A DNA stretch of 64,000 nt from Cinclus cinclus. Its lineage: Eukaryota > Chordata > Aves > Passeriformes > Cinclidae. Numbering within the stretch: position 1 is the first letter of the stretch; every line of letters begins with the position of its first letter. The notes beneath the pieces were generated by a model, which did no database searches, was not told the origin of the DNA, and saw only the letters and a list, made by a program, of their open reading frames with translations. The translations under genes were made by a program, and so were the position numbers. This document shows positions 61,801 to 64,000 of the stretch, in pieces. The stretch lies in NCBI RefSeq assembly GCF_963662255.1, contig NC_085046.1, forward strand, positions 95,869,324 through 95,933,323, read 5' to 3'.

Positions 61801-64000
61801 ACTTAGGAAGAAAACAAACAAAAAAAAAATTAAAAATGCAGATTTATAAAATTATGGTAATTAGAGTTTTTTATGCTATGTAAAATTTTACTTTTATGGT
61901 TTAATTTTTTTGATTTTTTTTTTCTTTTTAAATTGGGAACATTTAAACTGCATCTCAGGAAATATGTAAAACCTCCTCAGTCTGTCAATACAACATGAGA
62001 AATCATTAATCTCAACTGTTAAAAAAATTAACGATAGAAAAGGCAGTTTGAGTGTTTCTAGCAAGGCATTTAACACAGCTTATTTTAATATTTTCCAGTT
62101 ACTTTATAGTAGTTCAAGTTTAGTTTCAGAATCAAATATTACTCACATATTAACATATTAATGATATTCCTTTCTTCTGGCAGAGTGAAAAATCTGACTC
62201 TATTAAAACATATGGTAAGACTCTTTGAAAATATATCTTGACAGTTACTGAATAGTCATTGCAAGCCTCAAAAATTTTATCCAATTTTATGATCTGGGAG
62301 TGGTGTTCATGGCAGGATCCTTAAAAGGCAGTTTACAAACTTTAAGATAGAAGGATTTGGAAGCACATAACCTGAGCCATACAAAAATACTGAATTTGAG
62401 TGAACTCTAATGACATATGTAATGGAGTTGACTGATAATTAATTCAATTTTAATGATAAACAAGAATAATTTCATTAATGCCTCTCTTCACAAAAGTGTG
62501 CACAGATTCATAACCCTCACCAGTTTTGGATGATTTGGGGAGATATGAATCATCATTACAGAATCCCCTTGAAGCATTCAGTGGATCTAAATGTATTTGG
62601 GTTTCACTGACCTGGGTCCAGTCCTCTACTTCTGTATTTCCTAATCCCAGTCCTTCTTTATGTTGTACAAAATACATAATCATTAAGTGATATTACAGAT
62701 CTAAAAACACTGTCCAAAGCTAGTATCACAAGGAGATACTGACACTGTTGTTCTCTAAGTACATTATACCTGAACACTTCTTCAGTTTTAAACAGCTATT
62801 AACACTGCAGCTGAGAGGCACAACTCACTGCCCTGGTAACGTGTTGCAGTACAAAATAAGTCTTTTGGTGTGAAGGAAGTTGTGCTTACGTTCCCTTGCC
62901 ACACTCCATAAAAGAGGGGAGGAAGTGAGACTCATTTCTTTCACTGTAGTGATGTCTTAACTTGCTTAATGCAGGTGATACAGCCCCCGTGTGTTAATCA
63001 GAAAGTAGGATTCTCCTGAGTGAGGTGGATTAGCTGTGACAAGAGAATTTGACAAATCTTAACCAAAAAGGCTGAATGTTCTCATAGTGAGGGCACTCTT
63101 CTGGGAACAGAGAAACATGAGTGTAAATTGCTTCAGGCAGAGGAAGAAATTGGACCTGGGTCCCAGACTGAGGACCAGTAAAAATATATCTCAGTCTTTC
63201 AGAATTTCATTTTCTTTTTGCTCTTCTGCAGATGTTTAAAACATAGCTTGACACCCAGTAAAATGCTGGGTAAAATTAAATAAAAACATAAAAATTAATA
63301 TTAGAGAGAAGTTTTCAAAAAGTAGGAATCCCCAAAACTGTCAGCAGAACTTAATGCAACTAATGAAAACAATGACTCATCAACATTTCACTTTGGCAAG
63401 GGATTAAAATTAAAAAAAATTGTGTCTATGTCAGCTTGAAACATGAGAGTTAACACATTTGTAAAGTCTATTTTAGCCATACCTCAAATATTTTCTTCAG
63501 AAAGGTTTCTCAGAAAAAGGAGTGCTTATAATATGTTACTAATGCCGACCTCTACAATTAGCAGAACCTTTCAGAACTAGGAAGGAAGCAAGCAACTCCC
63601 AAGCACTATCCCACATTGTATAATGGCCCATTTTGATGTTGGTCTCAAAACAAACTGATACTATATTAGTGTGAATTTTGAATAGATAATCATTACTACT
63701 ACACTACACTACACTCTTTAGTCACAGTAGATGTGGGCTTTGAAACAGATTGTGGCTTTTTAAATTTTTTCTCTCTTATTTCACTCTTCTGGTTCTTTGC
63801 TTAGATATTTTAGAATCACTAATCAGCTACATTGTAGCTGTACTAGATATTAGGCCACGATTTTTATTCCCTTGACATACAATCTTTGTAATAATTTACC
63901 TTTATAAATTACAGTAAGAAAGAGAAAATAAAGCCAAGATTAAAAAAAAAAAAGAAAGCTATCAATGTTCTTATTAACTATGAGAGGAGTATAATATGGT
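55871..64000. other. AT-rich non-coding DNA, nothing firmly identified
   Basis: No gene or mobile element recognised over about 8 kb. There is a short AT alternation at about 61091-61105, A-runs near 59365, 61820 and 63943, and a short ACTAC repeat near 63695-63715. The block 60560-60930 is less repetitive, with TAATTA-type motifs, and is discussed as a possible conserved non-coding element. No reading frame here exceeds 107 codons, and none shows a recognisable domain. Confidence 0.5.

Noticed and set aside
1..64000. CRISPR array, operon, phage or bacterial-type defence system
   Set aside because: No spaced direct repeats of CRISPR type and no dense coding. Repeat content and base composition are those of a bird genome.

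Overview
The window looks like a gene-free stretch of a bird nuclear genome, most likely a passerine. The DNA is AT-rich. Its recognisable interspersed repeats are avian types: five stretches of the CR1 non-LTR retrotransposon (LINE) plus one separate CR1 3' tail, three LTR-retrovirus remnants, and two short copies of a SINE with a tRNA-Ile-like head and a CR1-like tail. SINEs of that build are known from songbirds. No protein-coding exon, rRNA, functional tRNA, CRISPR array or bacterial-type operon can be supported. The many short reading frames are chance frames in AT-rich DNA, frames through simple repeats, or frames through dead CR1 and LTR copies. The window is therefore probably intergenic or deep inside a large intron.

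Layout. 1-9.7 kb: single-copy-looking AT-rich DNA, one perfect 210-bp (TCTCC)n array at 1.75 kb, and two CR1 3' ends at 5.8 and 7.2 kb. 9.8-10.3 kb: a minus-strand ERVL-type LTR. 10.3-25.9 kb: no identifiable element apart from A-runs and a strong hairpin at 25.43 kb. 25.9-27.2 kb: the longest CR1 copy (minus strand, broken reverse transcriptase), next to a purine-rich repeat. 27.3-33.8 kb: nothing firm. 33.8-34.6 kb: a decayed plus-strand CR1. 39.0-39.9 kb: a SINE followed by a plus-strand CR1 3' region. 43.5-44.9 kb: a long LTR element with a GC-rich core and a primer-binding site matching the 3' end of tRNA-Gly. 47.5-47.8 kb: a partial second ERVL LTR. 50.4-51.3 kb: an internally deleted CR1 abutting a (TA)n array. 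52.7 kb: the second SINE. 52.8-64 kb: AT-rich DNA with a cluster of small tandem duplications at 54.8-55.9 kb.

The most unusual item is the element at 43537-44946. One LTR is followed by a four-base spacer, then a tRNA-Gly-like primer-binding site, then directly a 13-bp near-copy of the LTR's own end, then host DNA. It is best read as a provirus that lost its interior and nearly all of its second LTR, rather than an ordinary solo LTR. No undescribed multi-gene system was found. Repeat names rest on recalled family sequences, not on a database search.
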